A DNA stretch of 64,000 bases from JASHVB01 sp963780805 (GTDB lineage: Bacteria; Pseudomonadota; Alphaproteobacteria; Acetobacterales; Acetobacteraceae), in NCBI GenBank assembly GCA_963780805.1, contig CAWADP010000009.1, positions 186,001 through 250,000 of the forward strand, read 5' to 3'. Numbering within the stretch: the stretch's first letter is position 1; every line of letters starts with the position of its first letter. The notes under the pieces are model-generated. The model was not told the origin of the DNA and searched no databases. It saw only the letters and a program-made list of their open reading frames with translations. Below are positions 1 through 7,230 of this stretch, piece by piece. The translations under genes were made by a program, and so were the position numbers.

Positions 1-809
1 ACACGGGCGTCCAGCAGGTAACGCTCGACCGCCTTGGCGAAGCCCTCATCGTTGTAGCTGTCGGTAACCGCGTTCGCCTGAGCCTTGACCTCGTCACTTG
101 CATTGCCCATGGCGATGCTGAGCCCCGATCGGCGGAACATCAGCGTGTCGTTTGGCATATCACCGATGGTGGCGATTTCATCGGGCGGGATACGCAGCAT
201 CGAGGCCAATGCCGCCACGACTGCGCCTTTGTTTGCATCCGGGTTGGTGACGTCGAGGTAATAAGGTTGGGAGCGTTTGGCCGAAGCGCGATTGCCCAGC
301 GCCGTGGCCATGTCGGCCTCGCATTTCGCCACCAACGCATGGTCGTCGCTGACACCGACGATCTTCACCGCCTGGTCCAGGTCCGCTGCGACGTATTTTG
401 CCGTTATTTTCGGTGGAAACTTCACTGTCCATGCTTCGCGCGCGACATGCGGCGCGTCTTCACGGTGAATCAGCCAGTCGGTTCCCGTATAAAGCCAGGC
501 ATCCATGCCGTGGCGCTCAATGGTCTCGATCGCGAGGCGCGCGACATCCGGCGCCAGCGGTCGCGTTTCGATAACCGACAGGTCGGGGTGCATGAACACG
601 CCGCCGTTGAACCCGGCGATCGGCGTATCAAGGCGGAGCGGCTCGATCAGCATGGCCATGCCGCGGGGCGGCCGGCCGCTTGTAATGGCAAAACGAATAT
701 CGCGATCACGTAAGCTCCGCACCGCAGCCTGGGCACGTTCGGTCAGCACCTTTTGCTCCGTCACCAATGTGCCATCGACGTCGGCGAGGAGTAGGGAAAT
801 ATGTGGCAT
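1..809 (-). CDS. Cof-type HAD-IIB family sugar-phosphatase (partial, C-terminus off the window)
   Basis: A HAD-superfamily hydrolase, read leftward and cut by the window edge after about 269 codons. Motif I is DVDGTL with the two catalytic aspartates at residues 10 and 12. Motif II is the TSG of ITSGRP near residue 44. A C-terminal GDMPNDTLMF block supplies the metal-binding aspartates, followed by GLSIAMGNA. This order, with a cap domain between motifs II and III, is typical of class IIB (Cof/YidA-like) phosphatases acting on sugar phosphates or similar small phosphorylated metabolites. The exact substrate cannot be told. It lies just downstream of a broken glucose-6-phosphate dehydrogenase, so it probably belonged to a sugar-phosphate gene set. 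The start at 809 begins MPHISLLL and gives the full motif I. Confidence 0.88.
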   Translation of the reverse strand, partial: MPHISLLLADVDGTLVTEQKVLTERAQAAVRSLRDRDIRFAITSGRPPRGMAMLIEPLRLDTPIAGFNGGVFMHPDLSVIETRPLAPDVARLAIETIERHGMDAWLYTGTDWLIHREDAPHVAREAWTVKFPPKITAKYVAADLDQAVKIVGVSDDHALVAKCEADMATALGNRASAKRSQPYYLDVTNPDANKGAVVAALASMLRIPPDEIATIGDMPNDTLMFRRSGLSIAMGNASDEVKAQANAVTDSYNDEGFAKAVERYLLDAR

Positions 810-834
810 GGAGCGTTCCTTGGTTATGATGGGC

Positions 835-1242
835 GATTGGCCGCCAGGCACGGCCGCCGTCATCGGTGAGCAGCTTTTCGGCGCCACCCGGTCCAGCGCT
901 TCCCGCGCGATAATTCGGGAAATCGACTGGCGGCTCTGTCGCCCAGGCATCGAGGACCGGCTGCACGATACGCCACCCCTCTTCTACCATATCCGCGCGC
1001 CGGAACAATGACGGGTCGCCGATCATGCAATCATAGATCAGCGTCTCGTAACCCACATTGGGCGATGGCGGGAATTCGCCCGCCAGCAACCGCTTCGCCA
1101 TCAGGTTATAGAGCGCAGGGACTACCAACCGTCGCGTCAGATCGCCGCCGGCCCCGAAGATCACAATCGCGTATGGGCCTGCGGGTCGCGCGGCATCCTC
1201 GGCGGTCGCCTCGCTGGCCTCGGCGAACCCATTCATTCCCAT
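835..1242 (-). pseudogene. zwf: glucose-6-phosphate dehydrogenase with the catalytic core deleted
   Basis: Residues 1-57 match the N-terminus of glucose-6-phosphate dehydrogenase, with the NADP-binding start IFGAGGDLTRR at about 28-38. Residues from about 62 onward match the extreme C-terminus (YETLIYDCMIGD, then DMVEEGWRIVQPVLDAW, then a Pro/Gly-rich tail ending RAWRPI near residue 136). The roughly 350 residues between them, including the active-site histidine and substrate site, are gone, and the join is in frame near position 1071. The reading frame then runs on to a stop at 706, inside the HAD gene, so the native stop is lost too. It cannot be a working dehydrogenase. Confidence 0.75.
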
Positions 1243-1597
1243 GGCCGGCTTCCTTGGTCTCTCTGGCAGCGTTGGCTAAATGATTGTCCCATGCGCTGCT
1301 GTAGCCGCTGGTACGGTCCGCCTCTTGACTTGTTGTACTGCCGCTTGTCTTAACAGACGGATACCGCAGCGATGCTGCGGTGGACGGGCCGGTTGGCGTG
1401 GAATGATTTCCCCGGCCGGCCGTCTCGCCGGCGACGGGGTGCATCCCGCGAGGGACGCGCAAGGTCGGGGGCAAGGGCAATTACAGCGTGGTCTCGGCAA
1501 AAAATCCGCAGTCCCGTGCAAGTATCTGACATGCCGTCCAGGCAGCTTCAGGCCGCAATGTATGGTATTGCTCCTCTCGGACGAGAAGGTCGTTCGC
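1243..1597. other. intergenic stretch with no recognised gene
   Basis: About 350 bases between the zwf remnant and the possible glucoamylase scrap. Several overlapping open frames exist on both strands but none has a recognisable motif. It is probably the eroded remains of the same sugar-metabolism cluster. Confidence 0.4.
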
Positions 1598-1789
1598 ATG
1601 AATGCGCCCGGAGCACCCGGTATCCGCGCCACCTGGACCGGCAGCGCCAAGGATCTCGGGCGCCGGATGAATCGTTTTCTCCGTTTCGCGCGGAACACGC
1701 AGCAATGGACTAAGAATGATCGGCAGATTGTGATCGAACCGGACGGCGCGGTGGAGACTGCACAGAACCAGTACGCCTCCGCCGTGTGA
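1598..1789 (+). pseudogene. possible N-terminal remnant of a GH15 glucoamylase-like enzyme
   Basis: A 63-codon frame opening MNAPGAPGIRATWTGSAKDLG. This resembles the usual start of bacterial glycoside hydrolase family 15 proteins (APG-PGIPPRWT-SAK). Nothing after about residue 25 resembles the catalytic domain, and the frame stops early. Such a gene would fit beside zwf and a HAD phosphatase in a glucan/sugar-phosphate cluster. The call rests on one short motif and may be coincidence. Confidence 0.3.
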
Positions 1790-1899
1790 CCCGGATTTGG
1801 TAGCTTACGACGATTTCACCGACGCCCCGATCCGCGGTTTCCGTCGGTGATGTGGCTAACCCCGGTGGACCCGATGTGACCGAAACGAGGTTGACGATC

Positions 1900-2796
1900 A
1901 TGAGCACTGAGAAAATGCTGGCCCAGATGTCTCGCCAGCCCGGCTTCATAGCGGCACTCGATCAAAGCGGCGGGTCGACGCCCGGCGCGCTGCGTCTCTA
2001 CGGGATTCCTGATACTGCCTTCGGCAGCGACGCGGAGATGTTTCGGCTGATCCACGAGATGCGAGTGCGTATCATGACCGCTCCCGCATTCACCGGAGCG
2101 AAGATCATCGGCGCGATCCTGTTCGAGGGGACCATGGATGGGCTGGTGCAGGAGAAACCGGTGCCAGCGTATTTGTGGAACGATCGCGGCGTGGTTCCAT
2201 TTGTGAAAGTCGATCAGGGGCTCGAGCCGGAGCAGGACGGGGTTCGTCTGATGCGTCCCATGCCTTCACTCGATGCGACGGTTGCCCGCGCGGTCAAGCT
2301 CGAGGTGTTCGGTACCAAGATGCGTTCGGTGATCAATCTACCGTCGCAGACTGGCATAGGTGCGGTGGTCCGGCAGCAGTTCGAGATCGCGGAACGCATT
2401 GCCAGGGGCGGTTTGATGCCGATCATCGAGCCCGAGGTGCTGGTGAACAGCCCCGACAAAGCCGGCGCGGAGGCCATTCTGCGAGAAGAACTGACACGAC
2501 AGCTCGATACCATGCCGAACGGGCGGCGCGTCATGTTGAAGTTGACGATTCCTGAGACTCCGGATTTTTATGCATCGTTGGTCGGCCATGCGCGCGTGGC
2601 CCGTGTGGTCGCGCTGTCCGGCGGGTACTCACAGGCGAAAGCGTGCGAGCGCTTGGCTGCCAATCACGGTATCGTCGCCAGTTTTTCACGCGCCCTGGCC
2701 GAGGGTCTCATGCATTCGATGACCAACTCTGCGTTCGATGCCGCGCTTGCAGGGTCGATTGATCGGATCTATCAAGCGTCGACTGTGAAGCCCTAG
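1900..2796 (+). CDS. fda: class I fructose-bisphosphate aldolase
   Basis: A 298-residue protein, the normal length for the bacterial class I aldolase family that uses a Schiff base rather than a metal. It cleaves fructose 1,6-bisphosphate to dihydroxyacetone phosphate and glyceraldehyde 3-phosphate, or makes it in gluconeogenesis, in the cytosol. Visible family features are AALDQSGGSTPGAL at residues 18-31, ILFEGTMDG near 73-81, the MPIIEPEV strand near 173-180, and VMLKLTIPE with Lys214 as the probable Schiff-base lysine. The start at 1900 (MSTEKML) is chosen over an in-frame upstream start at 1852 because family members begin here. It is intact, unlike its left-hand neighbours. Confidence 0.92.
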   Translation: MSTEKMLAQMSRQPGFIAALDQSGGSTPGALRLYGIPDTAFGSDAEMFRLIHEMRVRIMTAPAFTGAKIIGAILFEGTMDGLVQEKPVPAYLWNDRGVVPFVKVDQGLEPEQDGVRLMRPMPSLDATVARAVKLEVFGTKMRSVINLPSQTGIGAVVRQQFEIAERIARGGLMPIIEPEVLVNSPDKAGAEAILREELTRQLDTMPNGRRVMLKLTIPETPDFYASLVGHARVARVVALSGGYSQAKACERLAANHGIVASFSRALAEGLMHSMTNSAFDAALAGSIDRIYQASTVKP

Positions 2797-2998
2797 CGCA
2801 GCTGATCTGGTTCAAGAGCGCTCTCGCCGCTTTCAGATCGGCCGTCTCGAACCCTTCGGTGAACCGGTCATAGACCGGCCGGAGAATTGTAGTCGCGTCG
2901 GCCGGACACCCATGATTGTCCACGAGTTGCGTAAGGCTTGTGTTGGCACGCAGTTCCAATGCCAGAGCGCGAAGCCGCGGCTTAAGGTGTTGCCTCAA
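2797..2998 (-). pseudogene. C-terminal remnant of a TPR/ATPase (adenylate-cyclase-type) regulator
   Basis: The frame contains TILRPVYDRFTEGFETADLK followed by AARALLNQ. This is the characteristic end of large AAA-ATPase/TPR proteins that carry an adenylate cyclase or winged-helix N-terminus (consensus L-PVY-WFTEGFDT-DL--A--LL). Only this tail survives. The frame then runs out of family register into the 3' end of the aldolase gene, with no native stop. It is the last piece of a gene lost by deletion or rearrangement. Confidence 0.5.
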
Positions 2999-3065
2999 CC
3001 GTGACCCCTCATGTCTCTTGGCTCACGCCGTTGGATCTGCGAGTTCTGAACGGTGCGCGTTGGCG

Positions 3066-3842
3066 TTAGGTCTTCGAACGCTTTGATTTTACCAGGTCGG
3101 CCGATGACGCTCCTTCGAGGGATAGTCCGTAACCGACTTCCCGCACGATGCGCTCTTTCAACGGTTGAATGAAGTGAATGCGCGTGTTGCGGCGCGTCAC
3201 TTCCGGAGCCTGCAGATACAAATCCGCCAGTTCGCGAGCGCGTGCGACTGCCTTGCCGTTCGGCACTATCTCGGCAACGACCCCCCATTCGTATGCGGCA
3301 CGTGCCGACAGCGGCTGTGGATTGAGCAGGAATGCCTCGGCTCGACCGGCTCCAGCCCGATAACTCCATGTTGTAAAGATACCGTCACCCGGCGTAACTC
3401 CCACGGCAAAGTGGCCGACGTCCTGGAATGTCGCACCTTCAGCCGCCACGATGACATTAGCAAGAAGCGCGTAGTCCGAGTGGATATGGGCGCGTCCCTC
3501 GATGGCCGCAATCATGGGAACGCGGATGTTCGCAATGTTCTCCAGCGTCTGGGAGCCTTCATCGTGAATTCTGCTCCAGACGCCCGGATCGGCGACGTCT
3601 CCGAACGATGTCCATTCCACATCGCTGATGAAATTCTCGCCTGCGCCCGTAACGATGACAATCTTGTTCGCTCGGTCTTGTCCGATCCTGTGAAAGGCAT
3701 CGACAAACTCCGTGTGTGCTTGGGCGTTCATGATAAACGGGCCGCCTTCGGTATGGAACTCGGCAACCAGCACACCCTTATCGTCACGTGACATCCTCAA
3801 GCTGCGATATGCAGCAAAGTAGTCGGCTTGATTTGTTTGCAT
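3066..3842 (-). CDS. crotonase-family hydrolase resembling 6-oxocamphor hydrolase
   Basis: A 258-residue enoyl-CoA hydratase/isomerase-superfamily protein. The pattern is closer to 6-oxocamphor hydrolase, a C-C bond hydrolase acting on cyclic beta-diketones, than to CoA-dependent hydratases. Shared features are a FHTEGG segment, the DRANKIVIVTGAGENF block, IRVPMIAAIEG, and ATFQDVGHFAVGVTPGDG, whose His and Asp sit where the family's catalytic His/Asp pair lies. A typical CoA-pocket GGG motif is not obvious. The start at 3842 has a strong AGGAGG six bases upstream; the in-frame start at 3878 has none. No pathway partner flanks it, so the substrate is unknown. Confidence 0.75.
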   Translation of the reverse strand: MQTNQADYFAAYRSLRMSRDDKGVLVAEFHTEGGPFIMNAQAHTEFVDAFHRIGQDRANKIVIVTGAGENFISDVEWTSFGDVADPGVWSRIHDEGSQTLENIANIRVPMIAAIEGRAHIHSDYALLANVIVAAEGATFQDVGHFAVGVTPGDGIFTTWSYRAGAGRAEAFLLNPQPLSARAAYEWGVVAEIVPNGKAVARARELADLYLQAPEVTRRNTRIHFIQPLKERIVREVGYGLSLEGASSADLVKSKRSKT

Positions 3843-4232
3843 GGAGTTCCTCCTCAGTTGATAGGCCAGCACCGGCACCAGCTCTCCAAGCGTCGCCTAT
3901 TAGCTATGAAGTGGATCCGCCGACGAGTAGCAGCCGCGGCAGACTATGGATTATTCCCACTGAGAATGATGCGACTGCTGCATATCCCGGCGGCGCGGGC
4001 AGTTGCGGTGTACCGCGTCGGTGGCTTCGCGTGCAGTTTTGAACAGAGCGGCCGGCGAACTCAAGGGCACCCGGGTGGGGTGCACCGACGGTCCGTCGAT
4101 GACGCTACCCGTCGCATGGTGGGGCGGATGATGTCCGAGACGAAGCTCGAGCAACGTCGCGGCAAGCGCGCGGCGGACGCCCCAGCGATCCCGGCCGGGC
4201 GCCGTGTTGCTGCGCCCCGACCCGTCCGCTGC
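3843..4232. other. 390-base gap, no gene recognised
   Basis: The stretch between the crotonase start and the carboxypeptidase stop. The open frames here are opposite-strand shadows without recognisable motifs or ribosome sites. The promoter of the leftward crotonase gene should lie near 3843-3950, but no clear -35/-10 pair was identified. Confidence 0.4.
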
Positions 4233-5492
4233 CTACCGACTCGCGACTTCCCGCGCCTCCGGGCGCAGCACCACGCAGGGCGTGCGGTGGTGTGCGAGAC
4301 GGGTGCAGGCACCCTGGGCCTCGGGCCCGGTCAGTCCGACCAGTTGTGCGCGCCAGGCCATGCGCCCACGGACGCTGGTGCGTTCCACCAGCGGCTCGCC
4401 GTCATCGGCCAGGCGATGCGCGACGAAGGCAGCCTGACGCGCGAGCCTCTCTTTCAGGTAGACGCCAACCTGCACCGCCCAGGTCGCGGCAACGGCCCCC
4501 GGCCGAGCTCGCGCCGCGTGCTCGTCCACCGCCACACGCTCCACGACCGCGGGTCGCGGTGCACGATCCAGCGTCGCGGCGCGCGCGGCGGCGATCAGCG
4601 GAACCCGGCTCGCCACCAAGGTCGGGCGGCCAATCGGCACGTCCATCTCGGTGTAGCCCGCGTTCAGCATCGCCGCCATGCGGATGTCGCGCTGACCGTT
4701 GGTGGCGGCGCCCATCTCGACGCCGATCAGCCGCACCCCGTCGCGCACCGCGCTGGTGATCAGGTTATGGCCGGAGGCGTTGGTGTAGCCGGTCTTCAAC
4801 CCGTCCGCCCCAGGATACACCTTCAGCATGGTGTCATGGTTGAAGATCGTCACGCCGCGGAACATGAAGCTGACGGTACTGAAATAGTGGTAGTCCTCCG
4901 GGAAGTCGGTAATTAGGTGGCGGGCCAGGATCGCCATGTCGCGCGCCGTGGTCCACTGGTTCGGATCGGGCAGCCCGGAGGCATTCGTGAAGGAGGTGTG
5001 CGACATGCCCAGCGCGCGGGCACGCAGCGTTTCCATCTGGGCGAACCGGTCCTCGCTGCCGCCCAGCAACTCGCCTAGCGCCGAGGCAGCGTCGTTGGCT
5101 GACCGGGTGACCATGCCTAGAATCGCTTGCTCCACCGTGAACGGCATGCCCGGCTCCAGCCCGAGCTTGGTCGGCTCCATCGAGGCGGCGTGCGCGGAAA
5201 TGGGCACCGGCGTGTCAAGCGTGATGCGGCGGTCGCGGAGCGCCTCGAACGCCATGTAGAGCGTCATCAGCTTGGCGAGGCTGGCCGGATGGCGCGGCGC
5301 GTCGGCGTTGTCCGTCTCCAGGATGTTGCCGGAGGCGGCATTCACCACGATGGAACTGAAGCGTTCGGAGCCGACCTGCGCCCGGGCGGCAGAGGGATAC
5401 GACAGGCCTAAGAGGCACAGCGCCGGTAATATGAGGACCAGCGCGCGGGCACGCGAAAGAATATTGCGTCCCGAGCGCGCCGTCGTGTCCAT
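4233..5492 (-). CDS. D-alanyl-D-alanine carboxypeptidase (peptidase S11, DacC/DacF type) with SPOR-like tail
   Basis: A periplasmic low-molecular-weight penicillin-binding protein that trims the terminal D-Ala from peptidoglycan pentapeptides. The 419-residue chain begins with a signal peptide (hydrophobic run about 17-33, likely cleavage near AARA-Q). All three S11 motifs are present: SLAK with nucleophile Ser71 and Lys74, SAN at 131-133, and KTG at 233-235. The last 80 residues (WAVQVGVYLKE... through LVGLTGPEAQGACTRL) look like a SPOR-type peptidoglycan-binding domain, common in alphaproteobacterial family members. The start at 5492 places the signal peptide at the N-terminus; the open frame extends 106 codons upstream without one. 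Confidence 0.9.
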   Translation of the reverse strand: MDTTARSGRNILSRARALVLILPALCLLGLSYPSAARAQVGSERFSSIVVNAASGNILETDNADAPRHPASLAKLMTLYMAFEALRDRRITLDTPVPISAHAASMEPTKLGLEPGMPFTVEQAILGMVTRSANDAASALGELLGGSEDRFAQMETLRARALGMSHTSFTNASGLPDPNQWTTARDMAILARHLITDFPEDYHYFSTVSFMFRGVTIFNHDTMLKVYPGADGLKTGYTNASGHNLITSAVRDGVRLIGVEMGAATNGQRDIRMAAMLNAGYTEMDVPIGRPTLVASRVPLIAAARAATLDRAPRPAVVERVAVDEHAARARPGAVAATWAVQVGVYLKERLARQAAFVAHRLADDGEPLVERTSVRGRMAWRAQLVGLTGPEAQGACTRLAHHRTPCVVLRPEAREVASR

Positions 5493-5643
5493 CTGTAACC
5501 CCCACCCTCCAGCGGTCAGCGCAACCCTACGGGCCGAAAGGTGCGTCTGTCCAGCCGAAAGCGGCAGAAAACTGAAAAAAGTGAGACAGTTACGGCGCGA
5601 CGCTCGAACGGGTGGCGGGCTCCGGCTCACAACCGCTGCCCAG

Positions 5644-5668
5644 GATTTTTGTGCACTGCACAAAAATC
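5644..5668. promoter_or_regulatory. palindrome upstream of phasin -35, probable PhaR operator 1
   Basis: A perfect inverted repeat with 12-base arms and a one-base centre. Its core is GTGC-ACT-GCAC, close to the CTGC-N3/4-GCAG pattern reported for PhaR, the polyhydroxyalkanoate-responsive repressor of phasin genes. It ends two bases before the predicted -35 box. Confidence 0.6.
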
Positions 5669-5670
5669 GC

Positions 5671-5699
5671 TTGATCGCGACTGGGTTCCGGCCTATATC
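5671..5699 (+). promoter_or_regulatory. predicted sigma-70 promoter of the phasin gene
   Basis: TTGATC at 5671-5676 and TATATC at 5694-5699 are separated by exactly 17 bases. Transcription would begin near 5706, about 115 bases before the phasin start codon. The promoter is bracketed by the two palindromes at 5644-5668 and 5707-5723. Confidence 0.5.
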
Positions 5700-5706
5700 C
5701 CAAGCG

Positions 5707-5723
5707 TTGCTGCAATGCAGCAA
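5707..5723. promoter_or_regulatory. palindrome at the phasin transcription start, probable PhaR operator 2
   Basis: TTGCTGCA-A-TGCAGCAA is a perfect 8-base inverted repeat around one base. It contains CTGC-AAT-GCAG, an exact fit to the CTGC-N3-GCAG pattern of PhaR sites. It lies on the predicted +1, where bound repressor would block initiation. Confidence 0.6.
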
Positions 5724-5821
5724 AACATTCCAACCGGCGCGTTGCCCAGCCACGACTGATGGGCACGGGCCCTCGTAAGGGCGAACCGATGAGTGTGAAA
5801 CCAAAGACAACGGAGAGTGCT

Positions 5822-6298
5822 ATGTTGACTGAAGAGACGGCAACCAAGGGGATCGAGGCGACTGTCTCGAACCTCAAGGAAGGCATGACCAAGGCGGCCG
5901 CTGGGTTCACCGAGACCCAGGCCAAGATGAAGGAAGGTATGGAGAAGGCAATGAAGACCGCGGAAGAGTTCGTGGCGTTTGGCCAGGGCAACCTGGAGGC
6001 GCTGCTGAAGTCCGGCCAGATCTGGGCCGCCGGCGTGCAGGATCTGTCGAAGCAGATGGCCGCCAGCGCTCAGTCCTCGTTCGACGAGACGATGTCGACG
6101 TTCAAGGCAATGACCAGCGTGAAGTCGCTTAAGGACGCCATGGACCTGCAGGCCAGCCTGGCCCGCTCGACCCTGGAGAAGACGCTGGCCAAGTCCGGCA
6201 AGCTGACCGACGCGTCCTTCAAGCTGACCGAGCAAGCGATCGCCCCGATCACCGCGCGCGTCAGCCTGGCGGTCGACAAGTTCGCCAAGTCGGGCTGA
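5822..6298 (+). CDS. phaP: phasin family protein
   Basis: A 158-residue, Ala/Lys/Glu-rich, almost entirely helical protein of the phasin family, which coats polyhydroxyalkanoate granules and controls their size and number. Visible traits are amphipathic repeats such as KEGMEKAMKTAEEFVAFGQGN, a conserved central GQIWAAGVQDLSKQ segment, and no cysteine or signal peptide. The start at 5822 is preferred because GGAGAG stands five bases upstream; in-frame starts at 5789 and 5759 lack such a site. It is monocistronic, with its own promoter and two operator-like palindromes upstream and a strong terminator downstream. No PHA synthase or phaR gene is in the window. Confidence 0.85.
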   Translation: MLTEETATKGIEATVSNLKEGMTKAAAGFTETQAKMKEGMEKAMKTAEEFVAFGQGNLEALLKSGQIWAAGVQDLSKQMAASAQSSFDETMSTFKAMTSVKSLKDAMDLQASLARSTLEKTLAKSGKLTDASFKLTEQAIAPITARVSLAVDKFAKSG

Positions 6299-6379
6299 TC
6301 GCCGGCTTCGATTTACGGTCCGGCGGGGAGGGGTGCACCTCCTCCCCCAGCGTCCCTTCTCCGTTGTGATCGTATCGCA

Positions 6380-6412
6380 GGCCCGGGCATCGTCCCGGGC
6401 CTTGCTTTTTTT
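6380..6412 (+). terminator. Rho-independent terminator after phasin
   Basis: An 8-base perfect GC stem (GGCCCGGG / CCCGGGCC) with a six-base loop, followed after four bases by seven T residues. It lies 82 bases after the phasin stop. Confidence 0.85.
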
Positions 6413-6628
6413 CTGGCCCCGCCGTCATGCCCCCGCCGTGATGCACGCGATAATCCACCCGTGATGGACCCGGCGATGCGCCTGGCTGCCGGCCAGGCGA
6501 TAACACCAGCGTTTCACGCCGCGATCGATCCTGCGCTCGTTCCTGCCATTTCCGGGGGGCGGCCACGCAACGGTCGCTGCTTTCTTATCAGTGGCCACTA
6601 TATTCTGTCGCGGGCTGCGCTAGGGTCT
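6413..6628. other. non-coding spacer between the phasin terminator and the clpS promoter
   Basis: No gene, repeat or RNA recognised. Short open frames here have no recognisable motif. Confidence 0.4.
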
Positions 6629-6657
6629 TTGATCACGACGTCACCTTCCGATATGCT
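6629..6657 (+). promoter_or_regulatory. predicted sigma-70 promoter of clpS-clpA
   Basis: TTGATC (6629-6634) and TATGCT (6652-6657) are separated by 17 bases. The position is about 85 bases before the clpS start codon, directly after a gene-free spacer. The -35 hexamer is identical to that of the phasin promoter. Confidence 0.45.
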
Positions 6658-6740
6658 CCCCGTGCGACGGCGACAGGGCCGGTGGATGTGGGCACCTGCA
6701 GACAGGACAACGCAGCGCGACGGATGGGCGCGGACGACAG

Positions 6741-7073
6741 ATGAGCGATAGCGACAGGCGCGGGAACAATCCGGAAGGCCCCAACACCGGCGTGGTCGTC
6801 AAGGCCAGGCCGAAAACCCGCAAGCCCGCTATGTACAAGGTCCTGATGCTGAACGACGACTACACGCCGATGGAGTTCGTCGTACACGTCCTGGAACGGT
6901 TTTTCCAGAAATCCCGTGAAGAGGCTACCCGCATCATGTTACATGTGCATCGGCGGGGAGTCGGGGTGTGCGGCGTTTACACCTACGAGGTGGCCGAGAC
7001 CAAGGTGACCCAGGTCATGGACCTGGCCCGGCAGAACCAGCACCCTCTGCAATGCACGATCGAGAAGGAATGA
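6741..7073 (+). CDS. clpS: ATP-dependent Clp protease adaptor ClpS
   Basis: A 110-residue N-recognin that delivers proteins with destabilising N-terminal residues to ClpAP. The folded domain starts at about residue 30. It shows YKVLMLNDDYTPMEFVVHVL, the Asn-Asp-Asp loop that binds the substrate's N-terminal amino group, then HRRGVGVCGVYTYEVAETKV. The first 28 residues are the flexible tail that enters ClpA. It sits 157 bases upstream of clpA on the same strand, the usual pairing. Confidence 0.95.
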   Translation: MSDSDRRGNNPEGPNTGVVVKARPKTRKPAMYKVLMLNDDYTPMEFVVHVLERFFQKSREEATRIMLHVHRRGVGVCGVYTYEVAETKVTQVMDLARQNQHPLQCTIEKE

Positions 7074-7230
7074 TGGGCCCGCACCCCCGAGCCCATCACC
7101 ATGTGAACCATGCGGTAACCGCAGGGATGGCAGAAGTGCCAATTGACCTGTGCGACGAAATGCTGGGAGATTTGCCTGCAGACGATCCGGTCCGGTCTCC
7201 GGACCACAGCGCCTAGGAGCGTCGACCACC

